The position numbers and the translations under genes were made by a program. 64,000 nt of DNA, taken from contig JAPFFF010000002.1 in assembly GCA_039105265.1 (NCBI GenBank), positions 1,798,001 to 1,862,000 of the forward strand, given 5' to 3'. The first letter of the stretch is position 1, and each line of letters starts with the position of its first letter. The DNA is from Tritrichomonas musculus (lineage: Eukaryota > Parabasalia > Tritrichomonadida > Tritrichomonadidae). Positions 37,841 to 50,060 of this stretch are shown piece by piece. The notes below the pieces were generated by a model that was not told the origin of the DNA, did not search any database, and worked only from the letters and a program-made list of their open reading frames with translations.

Positions 37841-38191
37841 TTATTCTTTGTTGTTCTTAAATGCCAACAATCTGTTAATCATATATGATGATACATTTAA
37901 CTTCAATTTGTCTTTCAATAAGTTTTGTGTATATGAACACCTTTTATGTCCTGGCAACTTATTTATATCATTCATTACTTTATCATCAAGGAATTCTAAA
38001 ACTTTTTCACGTTCATCCTTGTTCAAGAACTTTGATGAATTGAATATTGAACGTGTTCTTTTATGGTTTCCTTCTGTATTTGTTTCTTCATTTGTTTCTT
38101 CTTCTTCACTTACTTCTTGTTTTGATTCTAATATCAAAAGTAATTTATGTATTTCTTCAATGTGTTTTATTATTTCTCTTAACTCAAACAT
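37841..38191 (-). CDS. small helical protein, element E
   Basis: 116 residues. Leu/Glu-rich coiled start (LREIIKHIEEIHKLLLILES), acidic spacer, then SKFLNKDEREKVLEFLDDKV and LNVSSYMINRLLAFKNN. Divergent from PolB with about 90 bp between. Not recognised. Confidence 0.45.
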   Translation of the reverse strand: MFELREIIKHIEEIHKLLLILESKQEVSEEEETNEETNTEGNHKRTRSIFNSSKFLNKDEREKVLEFLDDKVMNDINKLPGHKRCSYTQNLLKDKLKLNVSSYMINRLLAFKNNKE

Positions 38192-38277
38192 TTCAATGAA
38201 ATAAAAAACTCAAAAAAAAATTTATTTTTTGATTTAACATTTTTTCAAAATTCAAATAATTTGATTTTTTAATTATA

Positions 38278-38282
38278 TCATA
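38278..38282 (+). promoter_or_regulatory. initiator-like TCATA before PolB of E
   Basis: TCATAAATG joins the initiator-like word directly to the start codon at 38284. Confidence 0.4.
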
Positions 38283-38283
38283 A

Positions 38284-41200
38284 ATGAGTTCTCGTTATTA
38301 CTATAGAAAAGATACCAAATCATTTGTTATTGAACAAATCAGGTATATCAATAATGAACTTCAATTAAAACCTCGTTTGTCAACATCTAAACCTAGTGAT
38401 TATGATGTTAAACATTTCAAGTCAATCTTAGAAAATTATCTAACTTCATTTGGTTTTAGAGAACATGAAGGTAATAGAATAGATGACATATCAATATTAG
38501 ATTTCGTTAATAGAATGAAAAGAGAAGCAGAAGAACAAGAAGAAGAGGAGGAAGAAGAAGAGGAGGAACAATTTGAAGAAGAAGAACAAGATGATGAACA
38601 AAAACAAAAAGAAAAACAAATCGAGGACAACATTAAAATAGCTCATGATGCACTAAACAAAGCCCTTCAATTAATTAAATCTGATAATGTATTATTGAGA
38701 CCATTACCACCAAAGACAAACAAACAACCTCAACGATATGAAGACATTCGATTTAACAATGAAAACACTGAATTAATTGAATACCTCAAAAAGTTCGGTT
38801 ATAAAGGTGTTCATTCAAAACATGATTCATATTTCATAATCAATGAACCTGAGAACTTTGATGAAGCAGTAGAAGCATGCAGTCATTTTATTGACCAATA
38901 CCCAAATGATAGTGAAAAGGTTGAACGATTAGATGAAGACAGCAAAGAACCAATCAAAATATATTACAAAAACGGTGTATCATCAATTGAAGACATCAAT
39001 GAATATTTGACTGAGACAGTGTTTAAACAAGAAGTGAAACCGTTCAAAATATATTTTCAATTGACTGGTATATTTGAGATACCACCAAAGAATGAAAACG
39101 AAAGGTACACGTATGAGGCAAGTGATATCAAATGGAAGAACTATAAAGCAGCAATTCCAATAATTGTCAGAGAGAATAAAGATATTGATAAAATTAAATT
39201 GTATATTGAATCAAAGATTCATGAATATGAAACCACTACTTCAAACATCAAATTGTGTATCGTTTGGTCTGTTTCGTTTACTATTTCACGAGTCGTTAAG
39301 ATAACAGGTAAGATTGATGGCTTGCCAAAAGAATTCATTAAAAATAAATATATCATTATTGATAACGTTGATGATTGTTTATGTTGGTATCGTTTCCTTG
39401 CTTGTTGTTTGAATAAAGAATTAATGAAAAGACCTTTTACAATCTCAGACCGAACCGCAGCAGCAAAGAAAATATTATGTGATGACCACGGTTTGAGCTA
39501 TACAAAGAAACCTTCAAAAGCAGCAAATCAATTAATCAACTCGTTCAAAGGTATCACGATTGAAGAAATGAAGGAATCAGCGAAGAAGCATAACATCAAT
39601 GTCAACATCTATGAATATGACAAAGAGAAACATATTTATGATATTCAAGAACAATGGCATAACACAGACGAATCAAACAAAACGTTTTCAGCTCTGTTAT
39701 ATTCAAAGGATAAGATACTTCACATAATGTACATCATCAACGCTGAAGCATTAACAAATATTCATATATGTCCTCATTGTGGTTCATATATTCATAAAGG
39801 ACATGAACATATGGATAGATTCAATAACCATGTCAAGAAGTGTGAGGAGCTAGGAGGTAAATTCAAAAAGGATTTCATTCCTTCACGAGAAGCATTGCCA
39901 TATTGTCCGCACATTTTAAACAATCCTGTTTATTTGTATTGTCTTTCATATGAACTTGAATGGAAGCCAACAATTCATTATATCACTTATGATTTTGAAA
40001 CAATGGAACAAAAGATTGAAAAGAAAGTCAGTGATAAATCAGTTATCAATTCTCGATTGATTCCTTTGAGTGTTTCATCATGTGTGAAACTTGATAAAGG
40101 TTTGATAACAAAGAACTTTGATATACGAACAAATGACTTCATAGCTAATTGGATTGACTGGTTATTTGTTGTTGGCTGTCTTGTGTATGATGATAAATTG
40201 AATCATTTGAAGAGCTTTATTAAAGATAAATCGGAAGAAGAACTCAATAAAATAGATTCATCATTGAAAACAAAAACAGTGTTCGGTTTTAATTCATCAC
40301 GATTTGATTCAAACTTATTCAAAGAGCATTTAATTAAAAATCATTGGTCTATCGATAGTGGAATGATTGGAACAGCTACATCACTGAAACAATTCATATT
40401 GAAGTCATCAAAGTACCCTATTCGATTGAGGTTCATTGATGCACAAGCATTTGTTGCTGGAGGAACACTCAAACAATTTGGAATTGATTTTGGTGGTATC
40501 ACTAACAGTTCGAAAGGTGTTTTTCCTTATGAAGCAATCAACAGTGAAAATTATAATGAAGTGTTTTCAAAGAATGAACCATTCAAATATGAAGATTTTT
40601 ACAGTTATCTCAATCAAAAGAACCCATTAACAAAAGCTGATTATGAAGAGTATTTGATTGATTCAAAGAGGTTTGCAACACGTTGGGATTATTTGTTATC
40701 ATACAATGACAATGATGTTGAAATGATGATTAAACCTATTGACAACCTTATTCAAATGAATGCTGAATATAAAGTTGATTTGATTAGCAATCTTTCATTG
40801 TCAAAGAACGCATCATGTATCAAATATGCTCTTGCTTACAAAGATTTCAATCCGAAGAACGACTATGAAATCATCAATAAATCAAATACATTTAAACCAA
40901 CAATGAAATGGTAGTCAAATAAATGTGATAACTATCGAAAACAAGACATGAAACACAACCAATCCAATCAAAATCAACGTGATATATCAAAATGTGTTAG
41001 TGAAAAGGATTTTGATGCTTTCATGAAATTGTACAATTCAAATGAAACAGGTAAATGTCATTTGTGTGGTGAACACTTTACTCATACCAATAAACCGACA
41101 CTTGACAGAATAGATAACAACAAAGGACATCAGATTGATAACTGTTTACTTGCTTGTGCTGAATGTAATCGTTTGAGACAAAGAGATGATGATAAGATAA

Positions 41201-42831
41201 CAAGAACCAAAATACAATTGAAGAAATTCTGTAAGCTCCATCACCTCCCTACACTCATAACTGATGAAAAAGAATATTACAACTTGAGAGAGAACATAAC
41301 AGGAGGTTTATCAAATGTACTTCATCGAGTGAACATTAGAGGTCAAACATTAATCAATAAACTCAAATATGATGCCGTCAATGACAGAATCATTAGCTAT
41401 GACACTTCAAACATAGTTTCACACGTTGCTGGTATTGATTTCAATTCATTGTATCCTTCATCATTCAGTTCAGTAAAACATTCATTTAATCCTTATCACG
41501 GAGGAATAATGTACATGCCTGGTTCATTTATAAAACGCTTTGATGTTTATGATGAACAAGGAAACAAGAATGAAAAGGTATTTAATTCTGCAATGAATAT
41601 CATTCAATCAAAGAAACGATTTGATGCAAACCCTGAGTTTATATTCAAAGCTGAAGTCAAATTGAGATGTCCAAAGAATAAAATCAATGATTTGATTAAT
41701 TTCCCTCCTGTGTTTAGAAATATCAATATAATGAATGATGAACAAACGATTGGAAGCTATATGTACAAATATATGAAAGACAATAAACTGAATTCAGCAG
41801 ATAAAGAAACAAGAAAGCTGACAATGCTTCTTGATACATGTGGTACTTTTATGACGTTCTCGAATTACCTTTTATGGTTTTTAATTGATCACGGACTTAT
41901 CATTGATGACATTAAGAGCTTAAGTTTATATGAAGCTCATGACGGATTTAATCAATTTGTTTGCGAGTTTATGAAGAAGCGTCAAGATATATTGTCGGGA
42001 AAGGCACACGGAAATGAAAAGTTTTACAAGATTAGTATGAACGGATCTTACGAATATGACGGAATGAATTCAGAGAACTTTAATAAAGTCAGAATTGTTG
42101 ATAAAAATAAAGCTTTTCAATTGATAGCATCCGATACTTATCGCAATGGATGTAAATTGTCAAATGATTGTTATTTGATACAATCACAACCTCATTCATT
42201 CAAATGTAATACATGTCTTCAGGAATCATTTTGGACATTAGACAATGCAAAATACTGGTATTTGACTTTCATTTATGACTTTCTTTACAAATGCATTGAC
42301 ATGAATAAGATTCATTTTAACTCGGTCGATACAGATAGTCTGTACATGTCAATCGCTGGTGATATGAATAAACCGATTGACCAGTTGTTTGATTATGTCA
42401 TCAAAGACAAAACATTTTATGATAAACACATTTATAGCTTCATGCCAAATCCTGCAATCAATGATGTATATGATGAGAAAAAGATACTCGGATGCTGTGT
42501 AGAAAAGTTTGGAGCAAATCAAGTTGCTTTGTGTGCTAAGTGTTATACGATTTGGTCAGATGACAAAACAATTTCATTAAAGCTCAAAGGCATATCATTG
42601 AAGAAGAACAACATCAAATCAAGTGATTATAAAGATGTCATTGAAAAACAAACAATAATGAAAGGCAAAAACATAAACCTTCAAATGAATGCACAACTTA
42701 TGAGCAAGATAACAGTTATCAAAAATGCCTTAACAGCGGCGCATTCAAAAATGTTAGTATTATCAAATCATTGTTGTTGTCCTTATGTCAATGGTTTCAC
42801 TGCAAAGGATTATTTCATTGAGAATCATTAA
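38284..42831 (+). pseudogene. family B DNA polymerase gene of element E with HNH domain
   Basis: Replication gene of E with all polymerase parts. Acidic coiled region (about codons 78-110), OTU-like segment with NVDDCLCWYRFLACC near 365 and ILHIMYI near 480, a zinc-finger-like CPHCGSYIHKGHEHMDRFNN, then exonuclease marks YDFETMEQ, FNSSRFDSN and YNDNDVEMM. At 41049-41190 an HNH-type domain CHLCGEHF...LDRIDNNKGH...CAECN precedes the palm, which has DFNSLYPSSF and SVDTDSLYMS. It appears broken about once, or is a two-part gene. Confidence 0.8.
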
Positions 42832-42885
42832 ACAATTAATTTGATGATTTTATTTTAAAAAATCAATTTTTTATTTTTGTTATAA

Positions 42886-43524
42886 ATGAGTCAACCAACT
42901 GAACAAACACAAATTGAAAATACTGAAGCTGAATTTGAACCGTTAAAAGGTTTTGAAAACGATTATGAAATTCAAACAACTTTCCCTTATAACATCAAGA
43001 ATAAGAAAACAGGAAAAATAATAGCTGAAGGTGAATACAGACAAAATGTTTATCCGTGTGTAAACCTAAATAACAAAATATATTATAAACATATTCTTGT
43101 AGCAAAGCAATTTATTGAAAACCCTAATAATCTACCACAAGTCGACCATAAGAATAGAATCAAAACTGATTATCATCTTGATAATTTACGATTTGTATCA
43201 AGTTCAGAGAATAATAAAAATAAATCAAATTATAAAGGTATTCAATATGAATTCATTGATGACATACCTGATGATGCAATTGTTATTGATTTCTATGAAA
43301 CAAAGACAGAAAGGAAAGAATTTGAAGAAAACATGTATTATTATTACCATGATGATACTAATAATGAAGACATTTTTTATGCAAAGATTACTGATAATAT
43401 TTATAAAATTCTTCATATCAATACAAATAAATCAGGCAATGAATTTATTTCAATGAACGATATAAATAATCAAAAAGTTAGCGTATATATTAATAGATTC
43501 AAACATCAACATGATTTGATTTGA
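42886..43524 (+). CDS. NUMOD4/HNH endonuclease, element E
   Basis: 212 residues. FEPLKGFENDYEIQTTFPYN (NUMOD4-like), HILVAKQFIENPNNLPQVDH, NRIKTDYHLDNLRFVSSSEN and the family carboxyl domain DDIPDDAIVIDFYETK with a YYYYH segment. Closest to 9382 and 6701 although the rest of E is a different family, which hints at horizontal spread of the nuclease. Confidence 0.8.
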   Translation: MSQPTEQTQIENTEAEFEPLKGFENDYEIQTTFPYNIKNKKTGKIIAEGEYRQNVYPCVNLNNKIYYKHILVAKQFIENPNNLPQVDHKNRIKTDYHLDNLRFVSSSENNKNKSNYKGIQYEFIDDIPDDAIVIDFYETKTERKEFEENMYYYYHDDTNNEDIFYAKITDNIYKILHINTNKSGNEFISMNDINNQKVSVYINRFKHQHDLI

Positions 43525-43525
43525 T

Positions 43526-46500
43526 TTACTCTTTGAATACAGATAATGTTCTTTCATCAATGATACTTGTAATGATTCCAACAGTCATACGTTTTATTTT
43601 TGATGTTATTGCTGTCTCTCCTGAAAGAACTTTCAGCTTATTGTCTTCATTATCGATAAACACCTCATCACCGATTGAATAACATGATGAATCATTAACT
43701 TTCACAAGATAATCGCCATGTGAACTAAATGTTATACATTTATTTTTGTCATCGATTCTCACACATATACCGACATATTCTTTCCAAGTACCAGTTGTTT
43801 TCACTGAACAAATACAATCAGTTGTATCATCTGCAGTTGATGGTTTCCATTCATCACCAACATGTTTGTAAACCTTACCTGTCATATACACAGGAGAACC
43901 AATAACGAAATCATTAACAGAGTTCATTGATGATTCAATCGGAGAGTAATGTGTGATTGTTGTGTTTGATTTGTGTAAATTTGTTATTTTTGTATGTAAG
44001 GTTTGGTATAATTTTAATGATAGATTTGTTGATGTACACGTATTAGATGTCTTCATTAATAATACATCCATATTATCTATATTTCCATCGTTGTCAAATA
44101 AAACACTTTCAATTAAGTCATTCTTATTGATATAATCATTTAATGAACTCTTCAATACAAAGTTATCATTTACATATTTCACTGACGAAATCATATTATC
44201 GTTCACAGGTTGGTTGCTGATTAATGTGATAGATACATCATATATATTAGTCAATGTATCATCCTCAGCTCTCAATGAAACAATGCCTGAAATTACATGA
44301 ATATCTATCAATTCACTTGACTCGCCACTGGTTGATTTGTATATTAAATTCACGTTATTTCGTCTAGAATATTTGTATTCAGCTTCTTCATATGATGTAT
44401 CATCAACATTTCGTTTGAATTTGACGATTATATTTTTGGTTGTTATCACTTTTCTTACATCATCATTTGGGATTACACAACCACTTTCATTCTGTGTACA
44501 TTGAATTGCGATTTGTTCTGGATTCTCATCAACAACATTTTCAGTTTTAATGAATGGTGATTCGATTTGTGCTCTAATGAAATTATAAGCTATAGGATAA
44601 AGTGTATGTGATGTACTAGTCGTTGCATATGTAATTTGCCCATCACTATGACGCCATTTTATTATATCAATTAATTTACCATTATTATCATACCTCTCCA
44701 TGCTGTCAAAAGTGCTAGTAGAACCAGTTGGTTTAAATATTACATCAATATGCATTATATCATCATCTATTATATTATTAACTTTTGAATCACCCCAATT
44801 AACATCAAATATCAAATGAACTCCGGCATCAGGTAGCTTAGGTGTGATAAGGGGACTATCCGTTATATTTGCTGGATATTCAATATTCAATTCAGTTCCG
44901 TATAAAGCGGTACTCAGTGCAGATTCATTAACCAAATCAGTTGGAATTGTTGGAATTTCTGTTTTCAATGCATACTTATCTAATTCATAAGCTAATTCAT
45001 CTTCATCAACAAACTTCTCATCAGCTTGTGCACTGGTATAATACGGTGTCAGGTCAACATCTTTAATATCACTCTTCAATGCATATTTATCTTGGAGAAA
45101 TGCAAGATTAGCAACACAGTTTAAGTTTGTTTCATCATAATCTTCATTTACAATATAACAACTTATTACATTGATTCTGTGTTGGTTATCAAAATCATAA
45201 ACAACTCCGCAACTCGTACTAAATTCTAATGTTAATGTTATATTTTGAACTCCATTATTCAAAATATAATCATTATTATTAATACTTGATATTGTGAATA
45301 TTCCTTGATATTTAATGTTTTCATCAGTTTTATCATATCCATCAAATAACATTCCATATTGTTTCCATTTTTCTAAATATTGACTTGCATTAGTATAAAG
45401 AACCGAAAGAGTATTAATACTATTAGCTTCATCTTAATTTAATTCTAATTCTTGATTGAAAGTAATTTTTTTATCAATTATTTCTGGAATCTCACTTTTC
45501 AATGCATACTTACCTTCTGCGACTGTTTTCGTTTCATACTTATCTAATTCATAAGCCAATTCATCCTCATCAACAAACTTCTCATCAGCTTGTGCACTAG
45601 TATAATACGGTGTCAAATCAACTGGTTCTGGTAATTGACTCTTTAATGCTAATTCATCATTTGTTTCTATTGTAGCTGATGTTATTGAAACTAAAAACAG
45701 AGAATTTGCAATGTTATCATCTCGTCCGTATATAGCACCTGAATACTCTTCCCTAACAAAATAACTATGAAGTTCATCATGATATAACATTTGAAATCTG
45801 TAATCAGGTTCATATTTATCAATGATTTGATCAGGTTCAAATATAAAATCAAACTTATTATTGGTAGAAAGTATATTATTATTAAAATCAATTACATTAT
45901 ATGTACCTATTAAATGAGCTCCTGTATGAAACGGCACATGAGCAGTATCATAATTGTATAAATCTTTATCAAACACAAAACGTTTTATTGTTATAGGTAA
46001 ATCTTTTGTGATAACATTGTTAGTACTAAAATCATTCATTTTGCGATAAGACTGTAAGTCCTGTTTCTTCGAATACTCGCTTAAGTTTGTAAGCTTTGCA
46101 TAATCATCAAGATTAATCAAATCCATTGCTTTAGTTACTGCCATGGATGATAATATATATGATGCTTGTGCTGATAGTGGTTTATCATCATTCAACAATT
46201 TCTGTTGAACTTCTTCTGTTGGTTCTTCATTCGGATTCAATTGTAGTTCATTATTTTTGAGTACTTCAGGTATATCTGTTTTCAATGCATACTTATCTAA
46301 TTCATAAGCCAATTCATCCTCATCGACAAACTTCTCATCAGCTTGTGCACTAGTATAATACGGTGTCAAATCAACTGGTTCAGGTATATCGGTTGATAAA
46401 GCATAATTGTTGATAACGTAATCACGCAATCCGTTAACAGCTTCATTCAATTGTTCCTTAGTGATTCCATTTCCGTTTGAAATCCCTACGTTTCCGTTCG

Positions 46501-46612
46501 ATGTATCACCTTTGATAACATAATTGTCAACATATCTTTTAATGTATTCGTTAATCAATCCGTCAATAGTATTTGTTTTTGTTATGTGTCCGCTCTGCTC
46601 AATCGTAAACAT
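43526..46612 (-). pseudogene. large modular fibre gene of element E
   Basis: About 1000 codons for a fibre or spike protein. Three near-identical modules of about 29 residues contain LTPYYTSAQADEKFVDEDEL followed by AYELDKYALKT. Between them are beta-rich segments. The far end has a CVRIDDKNKCITFSSHGDYL-type domain like phage fibre heads. Start YVIKGDTSNGN recalls the fragment at 1-1573. Probably host-attachment fibre (inference). Broken about once. Confidence 0.65.
44971..46375 (-). repeat. three 87-bp fibre modules
   Basis: Copies at 44971-45058, 45536-45622 and 46289-46375, nearly identical in DNA, separated by unrelated or more diverged sequence. They encode the PYYTSAQADEKFVDEDELAY module. 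Confidence 0.85.
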
Positions 46613-46634
46613 TCAATTTATTAGAAACTAAACA

Positions 46635-48932
46635 ATGTCAAAACAAGATAAAAATAATTCATCTGATAGCTTTGAATTAGATTTGAGTAATATTGATGAT
46701 GAAACAATATTTGACAGTGAGGTATTTAAACCTGATGATGATGATTCTGAACTAGAAGACCCAATAGATTATTTTAAGAACACGTTTCTCAGTACATACA
46801 AACTAGAACACCCCAATGATTTAATTAATTTGTTGTATAAAATACAAAACAATGAATATACAGGAAGAAGTGTGGGAAAGATTCGTGAAATGAAAGTCAA
46901 GTTTCGTCGATTTGTTTCATTGATGAACAAAATCAATACAGGTATTAAAAGTAAAGGTAATCAGTTCCTTAGTTTAAGAGAGTACACAACAGATAAAAAA
47001 AGTCTTGACACAATCATCAATTACTTCAATATTGTTGTCAACGATGATTTAAATTATAGTTCTGATGGTTTTCGTTCATCACCCATCAAACCACCGAGAA
47101 AGAGTCAAACACCACAAACCAACAAAGGAAGAAGAAAGAGAACAAGCATACATGAACCAACACTTGATACTAATAAACGAAGAACACCAAGAAGAAAACG
47201 CATAACTCCGAGTGATTCTGATGAAAATGACTCGACAATACAATTGCCTAAAGACAGTGAAGATTCATTACTTAATATAACATTAAGCGAATCAGATTCT
47301 GAGTCATTAATATTGAAAAACGATGATTTATCTGATTCTTTTATTGAACCATCAAAGGAACACAATAAAAATAATTTTTCAACTAATAAAATGGCAGACG
47401 ACAACAACAATAATAACGGACCTCTTCAATCATTATATGATGATGAATTAGATGATTGGCACGATGATAATGAAGCAGCAACCGAAGCATACAGATATAC
47501 AAGAACACCTGCAAAACAACCATACAGATATGTTGATAATGAAGAAGAAGCACAAGAAATTAAATCACCTTTTGCAAGGAAATACAAAGGATATGCAGAA
47601 GATAACAAAGCAGATGATGAAATACTTGATGAATTAATAAGAAATGCAAAGCAACCCTCAAAGAATACTCGCGGACGTCGTGATAAAAAAGATATGCCTC
47701 TTGTTAACTCAACATTAAAGGATTCATTTGACAAGCTTGAAATACCTCGTGTTGGTAGTAATATATCCTATTACAGAGATAAATTTATTGATATGATTAT
47801 TAACGGAAACTTCAGAATCAAATACATTCCGAATGCAGCTTGTCGTGATACAGCTATTGAATACTGTAAGAATTCAGTTGATAAAGACGGTAAACCAAGA
47901 TATCGTTTATTACCAGAAAATGCCAAAGACCCGTTAGGAAACTCAATAACAGACTTGAACGGTGATAAAGTTGATGATGTTGTTTTAATTGATAGGAACG
48001 GTAATCCTTCAATCATTAACGGATACAAGCTTGTATTTGCTTCTCCTTACAAGAAAGTTTGGAAATCTGTTATTAAAACAAAACAAGAAAGAAAAGAAAT
48101 GCCGTTCAATAAATGGATTCAATCATTATTTGATAAAGATATCAAGAAAATTGATTGGGATGCTGGTCAATACAAATTAACAAAGGGAAAAGAAATGCAA
48201 GAGCTAGAAAATTATTACGGTCCTATGGGTCTGGGAAAAGCAAGAGTCAGCAAACGTATTACACCAAGTTCTTATTGGTCATCAATCTTTTCTAAAGTCT
48301 GGAAAGTGTATTGGAATGACGAACAATTCTTTGTATTATCTCCTTTGAAGAAACTCATCAATTACCTTGCTGTATCAAATATGTTATTTGCTTATCTCTT
48401 TGATGCTCCTTTCAAAGAAATCATTCAAGACAATAAGTTCAATGGAAAGATATTAACATATGAACAATGGTCATATTGGAAACAACAGAACAATAAAGAA
48501 TATGTTTCAGTATTAGGAAAGAATGTTCAATCATATGTTGAGAAGATTATTGATAAAGCTATTGATATCACATCAGGAGAATTAAAGGCTGAACCAAGTC
48601 AATGGGGTAAACAATTTACTGAATTAATGCATTACATTGATTATGTTGTCTTTGGTGTTGGTTTCAATGTTGATGTAAGTAAGCAAGAAGGATATAACAG
48701 GTTGAAACGAAATGCAGAAGGAATTAAAGAAGCAACGCCAGAAGATATTAAGAACGTTAAAGATAATTTCATTAAACGAATCACTGCAGCAATAGAAAGA
48801 GATATATATCCAAATTGTGGATACACAGCATTCAAAGCACAACTCAAAGAAAGTAAATTGCAGAACAAAAATAAATATGATAATTTTGCTGTTAATCTTA
48901 AACCATTACATCAAAGAATGAATAATGAATAA
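46635..48932 (+). CDS. large unknown protein with calcium-loop-like motif
   Basis: 765 residues, not recognised. Acidic, Ser-rich first third; basic stretch KPPRKSQTPQTNKGRRKRT near 160; poly-Asn near 260; a globular carboxyl half with DLNGDKVDDVVLIDRNGNPS near 440 followed by INGYKLVF, a loop like those of calcium-binding or FG-GAP proteins. Later WKVYWNDEQFFVLSPLKKL and Tyr/Trp-rich helices. Largest gene of E without a counterpart in A, C and D; candidate core or terminal protein (speculative). Confidence 0.5.
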   Translation: MSKQDKNNSSDSFELDLSNIDDETIFDSEVFKPDDDDSELEDPIDYFKNTFLSTYKLEHPNDLINLLYKIQNNEYTGRSVGKIREMKVKFRRFVSLMNKINTGIKSKGNQFLSLREYTTDKKSLDTIINYFNIVVNDDLNYSSDGFRSSPIKPPRKSQTPQTNKGRRKRTSIHEPTLDTNKRRTPRRKRITPSDSDENDSTIQLPKDSEDSLLNITLSESDSESLILKNDDLSDSFIEPSKEHNKNNFSTNKMADDNNNNNGPLQSLYDDELDDWHDDNEAATEAYRYTRTPAKQPYRYVDNEEEAQEIKSPFARKYKGYAEDNKADDEILDELIRNAKQPSKNTRGRRDKKDMPLVNSTLKDSFDKLEIPRVGSNISYYRDKFIDMIINGNFRIKYIPNAACRDTAIEYCKNSVDKDGKPRYRLLPENAKDPLGNSITDLNGDKVDDVVLIDRNGNPSIINGYKLVFASPYKKVWKSVIKTKQERKEMPFNKWIQSLFDKDIKKIDWDAGQYKLTKGKEMQELENYYGPMGLGKARVSKRITPSSYWSSIFSKVWKVYWNDEQFFVLSPLKKLINYLAVSNMLFAYLFDAPFKEIIQDNKFNGKILTYEQWSYWKQQNNKEYVSVLGKNVQSYVEKIIDKAIDITSGELKAEPSQWGKQFTELMHYIDYVVFGVGFNVDVSKQEGYNRLKRNAEGIKEATPEDIKNVKDNFIKRITAAIERDIYPNCGYTAFKAQLKESKLQNKNKYDNFAVNLKPLHQRMNNE

Positions 48933-50048
48933 TTAATTTAAATCAAAACCTCCATTATTGTTATTATTATTATTATTTTTGTCATTTGGGTCTGAAACGA
49001 TTCTAAAACTATAACGTTTTGTTGATTGTGGTTGTTTCTTCTGGTCTTGCTGATTATCAAGTGAAGTTGACAAGTCTTCAAAAGTATCATTATTTATGTT
49101 TTGTTGTCGTTCAGAATAATTTGATGTCTTATTAGGATTTGGTGTTTCAAAATAAAAGCCTTGTGATTGATTTTGATTTCCTACATGCCAATCGTCTTCA
49201 ATTTCCATAGGTTCATAGCTTGTTGGATAATTTGGTTTTGTACTTATGGCTGATGCTGAAAAATGAACTTTGTTATCATTTTCTTTTGATTTATGCTTTC
49301 TTGGTGGATTGGGAGTTAATGATTTAATATTTTCTGTTGTTTCATTTTCTGTTGTTTCGTTATCGGGTTTTATATTTGGTTTGAATATAGGATATTCAGT
49401 GAATATAGTATCATTTCGAAAACCTAAATGTGCAGGTTTCTTCGGTTTATAATTCGTATTTTGATTTAAATCGTTCATTGTTTGTATTCTAATATCATTG
49501 GTGTCAGAACCTGGTTCTGTGTTATCATAGAAATCAATTATCGGTATTAAGTTTGGATTATCATAAACGGTGAATGATATATATGTTTTATTTGCATTAG
49601 GATTATAACCTGTATCAGCTGTAGTAATTATATTATTAAATGCATTCATGAATACCTCATAAGTAAAAGCGAAATTTACTCTATTAAAATAAGCTTCACC
49701 ATCATATTCTACATAATAATTTGTTATATCTTTAGGTGTGTTATCATTTAATAATACAAATACAGGTTCTTGAAATCCTGGTAGTATCTTTCGTATAAAT
49801 ATGTATGACGGACTATAAATTCCATCACCAATTAAATATAACATCCATGCAGGTCTAGTCGTTAATGTTGTACCTTTATAAATACTTTGAACTTGCCTCG
49901 GAAATGTAAAAGTTGATGGAAAAATATAAATTGACCTTGATTCAGTAGTCGTAATCATAGCAAATGCAATCGGTGCTACACCATTAATTTTTTTATTGCT
50001 CATATCAGCCAATTGATTCGGATTTAAATAAAATACATGAGAATCCAT
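48933..50048 (-). CDS. unknown protein, possible minor capsid candidate, element E
   Basis: 371 residues. The first 180 are beta-rich (VFYLNPNQLADMSNKKINGV, FPSTFTFPRQVQSIY, FAFTYEVFMNAF). The rest is disordered and Asn/Pro/Gln-rich, ending in a poly-Asn run. Adjacent to the capsid-integrase group, so it may take the penton slot, but no sequence match to the A/D pentons is visible. Confidence 0.4.
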   Translation of the reverse strand: MDSHVFYLNPNQLADMSNKKINGVAPIAFAMITTTESRSIYIFPSTFTFPRQVQSIYKGTTLTTRPAWMLYLIGDGIYSPSYIFIRKILPGFQEPVFVLLNDNTPKDITNYYVEYDGEAYFNRVNFAFTYEVFMNAFNNIITTADTGYNPNANKTYISFTVYDNPNLIPIIDFYDNTEPGSDTNDIRIQTMNDLNQNTNYKPKKPAHLGFRNDTIFTEYPIFKPNIKPDNETTENETTENIKSLTPNPPRKHKSKENDNKVHFSASAISTKPNYPTSYEPMEIEDDWHVGNQNQSQGFYFETPNPNKTSNYSERQQNINNDTFEDLSTSLDNQQDQKKQPQSTKRYSFRIVSDPNDKNNNNNNNNGGFDLN

Positions 50049-50060
50049 TTTGAATAGTCA

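Noticed and set aside
48950-48981. Poly-Asn/ATT run as a separate microsatellite feature
   Set aside because: Short triplet run explained as the coding end of the 371-residue protein.
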